8,623 bases of DNA from Euryarchaeota archaeon UBA596 (GTDB lineage: Archaea; Thermoplasmatota; Poseidoniia; Poseidoniales; Poseidoniaceae). A model generated the notes under the pieces. That model saw only the letters and a list, made by a program, of their open reading frames with translations. It did not search any database and was not told the DNA's origin. Shown here one piece after another: positions 7,015-8,623 of this stretch. Location: NCBI GenBank assembly GCA_002498205.1, contig DAGQ01000103.1, forward strand, positions 1 through 8,623, given 5' to 3'. Made by a program: the position numbers and the translations under genes. How positions within the stretch are numbered: the stretch's first letter is position 1; each line of letters begins with the position of its first letter.

Positions 7015-7048
7015 AACCTTGTTAAACCCTATTGAAGTCTGCAAGGAT

Positions 7049-8623
7049 ATGGTAGATACAAAATCTGTTTCTTTTGATTTACCTAACATGAGAATTAATC
7101 CATTCAACATAAAACCACTAAATTCTAATGATAAACAATTACTAGTAGGCAGGAAAGAAATTATTTCAAAAATAATTGGATGGTGTAAACATAGATCATC
7201 CAGAATGATTCTATTAGTTGGAAATAGAGGAACTGGAAGAACCTCATTACTAAATTTAGTTGGAAATGAAGCATATAGGCACTTCCAATTCAACCTATTC
7301 CCAACAAGAGAACCAATGAAGAACTTGTTGGAAGAATTATACATCACAGTAGTTTCTGATTTTGAAGTTCCAAGAATGTCTCAACAATTACAAGAAAACT
7401 TGATTAGCTCACTACCAAATACAGGAAGATTACCAATATTAAGTTTTGATTATCCAAATATCCCTGGAAGTGATATTGCTGATGTATTCAAGCAATTATC
7501 TCAAATTTTGAGAACTTTAGATGCTGTTTCAATAATAGCATTGACTCCAGCTCAATTAGCTACTTGGCCACAGGAATTAATCGATGAATTTGATGAAGAA
7601 ATTAGAATTAAATCATTCAAGGATTCTGAAATACATGAAATGATTGCGAAAAGAGTACGATCTACCAGTAGAGAGCACTGGAATCCCCCTAAAGGTTTAG
7701 TCCAGGAAATCGAAGATAGGACCTCAGGGCATCCATCTGAATCAATAAAACTAATGAGAAAAATAGTACACTGCATAAAAAATGAAGGTGATTATGATTC
7801 TGAATTAAATCAAGTATTATCAAACATTAAATCAAAGATAGATAATAATCAAGACTACATTGAAGAAGAACCCGAAGAAATTATACAAATTGAAGAAGAA
7901 ATACAAGATTTTTCTGATTTAGAAAATCCCGACATAGAAATCATTGAAGAAGAAACAAAACAAATTGTACAAATTGAAGAAGAAATAGAAAAGTCATTCT
8001 TTGACGATGGTTTCATTGATGAAGAAATACAAAATCAAGATGAATTTGAAGAATTAGAATATAACGAAGAATTAAACAATATATTACCTGAACAAATTCA
8101 AGCACCACTACCAAAGGGAGGGTTTGGCAAATTAAGTGGCAGAACTAGAAATACAAATGAATCTATGAGAAAAGACGGTTTCGCAGTATTCCCTTCTGAT
8201 TTTGAGGCTATGAGAAAACAACAAGAGCCCCCATCTTTAGAATCTCCAGTATTAGAAACCGAAGACATCGCATTATGGATTGATGATCAAATTATTTCAA
8301 AGACAACATTTGGAAATGAACAAATAAGCAAAATAAATAATAAACAAATAATTCAAGAAAAAAGCACATTTGAAGGAGCACTAAAAGAAATTCAAGATAA
8401 TAATTCAATAAATCTGCCTGAACAATCATTTAATTTGGATATTGAAAGATTAAGATCTTTAGAAGATAATGAGATAAAAGTAATTCAATTATGTTCTAAA
8501 CGTGAAATTTCCCCATCTGATGAAGAAATGAGAGATATATTAGGCGGAATAGGTAGAACAAGAGTTTCACAAATTTTCAATGGTTTAAACAAACATGGAA
8601 TATTAAGTGTCAAAAAAGTAGGA
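7049..8623 (+). CDS. AAA+/ORC-like ATPase with acidic linker and winged helix, 3' end missing
   Basis: The frame is open for 525 codons to the window edge with no stop. Residues 20-237 look like an AAA+ module of the ORC/AAA_16 kind: LLVGRKEIISKI (31-42), Walker A-like LLVGNRGTGRTS (55-66), a hydrophobic strand LPILSFDYPN (128-137) at the Walker B position, sensor-1-like VSIIALTPAQL (160-170) and a lid segment SGHPSESIKLMRK (226-238). The Walker A lysine is replaced by Arg64 and the Walker B Asp134 is followed by Tyr instead of an acidic residue, so ATP hydrolysis may be weak or absent. Residues 269-345 form a very acidic linker with a repeated QIEEEI (280-285, 308-313). Residues 470-525 (EIKVIQLCSK...SPSDEEMRDILG...RVSQIFNGLNKHGILSVKK) resemble a winged helix, implying DNA binding. 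An in-frame stop at 6995 limits the start; TTG 7019 is an alternative, but ATG 7049 puts the VGR motif at the usual place. No clear SD. Orc1/Cdc6 homology is possible but unproven. Confidence 0.8.
   Translation, partial: MVDTKSVSFDLPNMRINPFNIKPLNSNDKQLLVGRKEIISKIIGWCKHRSSRMILLVGNRGTGRTSLLNLVGNEAYRHFQFNLFPTREPMKNLLEELYITVVSDFEVPRMSQQLQENLISSLPNTGRLPILSFDYPNIPGSDIADVFKQLSQILRTLDAVSIIALTPAQLATWPQELIDEFDEEIRIKSFKDSEIHEMIAKRVRSTSREHWNPPKGLVQEIEDRTSGHPSESIKLMRKIVHCIKNEGDYDSELNQVLSNIKSKIDNNQDYIEEEPEEIIQIEEEIQDFSDLENPDIEIIEEETKQIVQIEEEIEKSFFDDGFIDEEIQNQDEFEELEYNEELNNILPEQIQAPLPKGGFGKLSGRTRNTNESMRKDGFAVFPSDFEAMRKQQEPPSLESPVLETEDIALWIDDQIISKTTFGNEQISKINNKQIIQEKSTFEGALKEIQDNNSINLPEQSFNLDIERLRSLEDNEIKVIQLCSKREISPSDEEMRDILGGIGRTRVSQIFNGLNKHGILSVKKVG
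7884..7987 (+). repeat. 20-bp direct repeat pair within the acidic linker
   Basis: An identical 20-bp sequence, starting TACAAATTGAAG, occurs at 7884-7903 and 7968-7987, 84 bp (28 codons) apart and in frame. It encodes QIEEEI twice (residues 280-285 and 308-313) with weaker similarity around it (EEIIQ / KQIVQ). This suggests an internal duplication in the linker, though GAA-rich coding makes some similarity expected. Confidence 0.7.

Larger units (their letters stand above)
6820..7048. other. divergent intergenic region with phased repeat clusters
   Basis: 229 bp between the leftward HMG-CoA reductase gene and the rightward ATPase gene. No convincing ORF or RNA gene is seen. It is organised as: possible leftward TATA (6851-6858), repeat cluster 1 (6865-6921), AT-rich core with a palindromic TATA-like element (6926-6950), repeat cluster 2 (6970-7014), and about 34 nt of leader up to ATG 7049. 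Confidence 0.85.

Noticed and set aside
6994..7347. Minus-strand open frame of 117 codons opposite the ATPase start
   Set aside because: It lies antisense to the P-loop coding region, which has clear protein motifs; no motif is seen in the antisense product.

Overview
The window looks like a stretch of an AT-rich archaeal chromosome. Evidence: (1) an SMC-ScpA-ScpB condensin operon with Shine-Dalgarno sequences of the GAGGTG type; (2) an HMG-CoA reductase, the committed enzyme of mevalonate and isoprenoid lipid synthesis, of the class II (Pseudomonas mevalonii-like) type that occurs in some Euryarchaeota; (3) an archaeal TATA-like element about 25-30 nt before a start codon, suggesting a leaderless mRNA; (4) heavy use of AGA and AUA codons. 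A marine or Thermoplasmata-related euryarchaeon (Poseidoniales / Marine Group II-III-like) is my best guess. That is an inference from gene content, not a demonstrated placement.

Layout. Positions 1-4804 hold a rightward operon: smc (5' end cut off by the window edge), scpA and scpB. The genes are 14 nt apart and then overlap by about 11 nt, so translation is probably coupled. Together they encode the three-part ring (SMC dimer, kleisin ScpA, winged-helix partner ScpB) that organises and segregates chromosomes. A separate rightward gene (4853-5503) with its own TATA-like promoter encodes an unrecognised four-helix membrane protein with an aromatic-rich C-terminal tail. It converges on the leftward HMG-CoA reductase gene (5506-6819), with 2 bp between the stop codons. 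After a 229-bp divergent intergenic region, a rightward gene starts at 7049 and runs off the right edge. It encodes an AAA+/ORC-like ATPase fold with an eroded Walker A motif, a long acidic linker and a C-terminal winged-helix-like segment.

The most unusual part is the divergent intergenic region. It carries two clusters of an 8-bp element (GCGTTAAT) spaced at exactly 11 bp, on either side of an AT-rich core that contains a 12-bp palindromic TATA-like sequence. The two clusters share one 11-bp register (66 bp from the last strong unit of the first to the first strong unit of the second). Each cluster ends in an inverted copy on its outer side. This looks like a phased array for a cooperative DNA-binding protein. 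It could be an operator controlling both the HMG-CoA reductase and the ATPase gene or, more speculatively, an iteron-like replication or segregation site served by the adjacent ATPase. No rRNA, tRNA, CRISPR array or insertion sequence was recognised.
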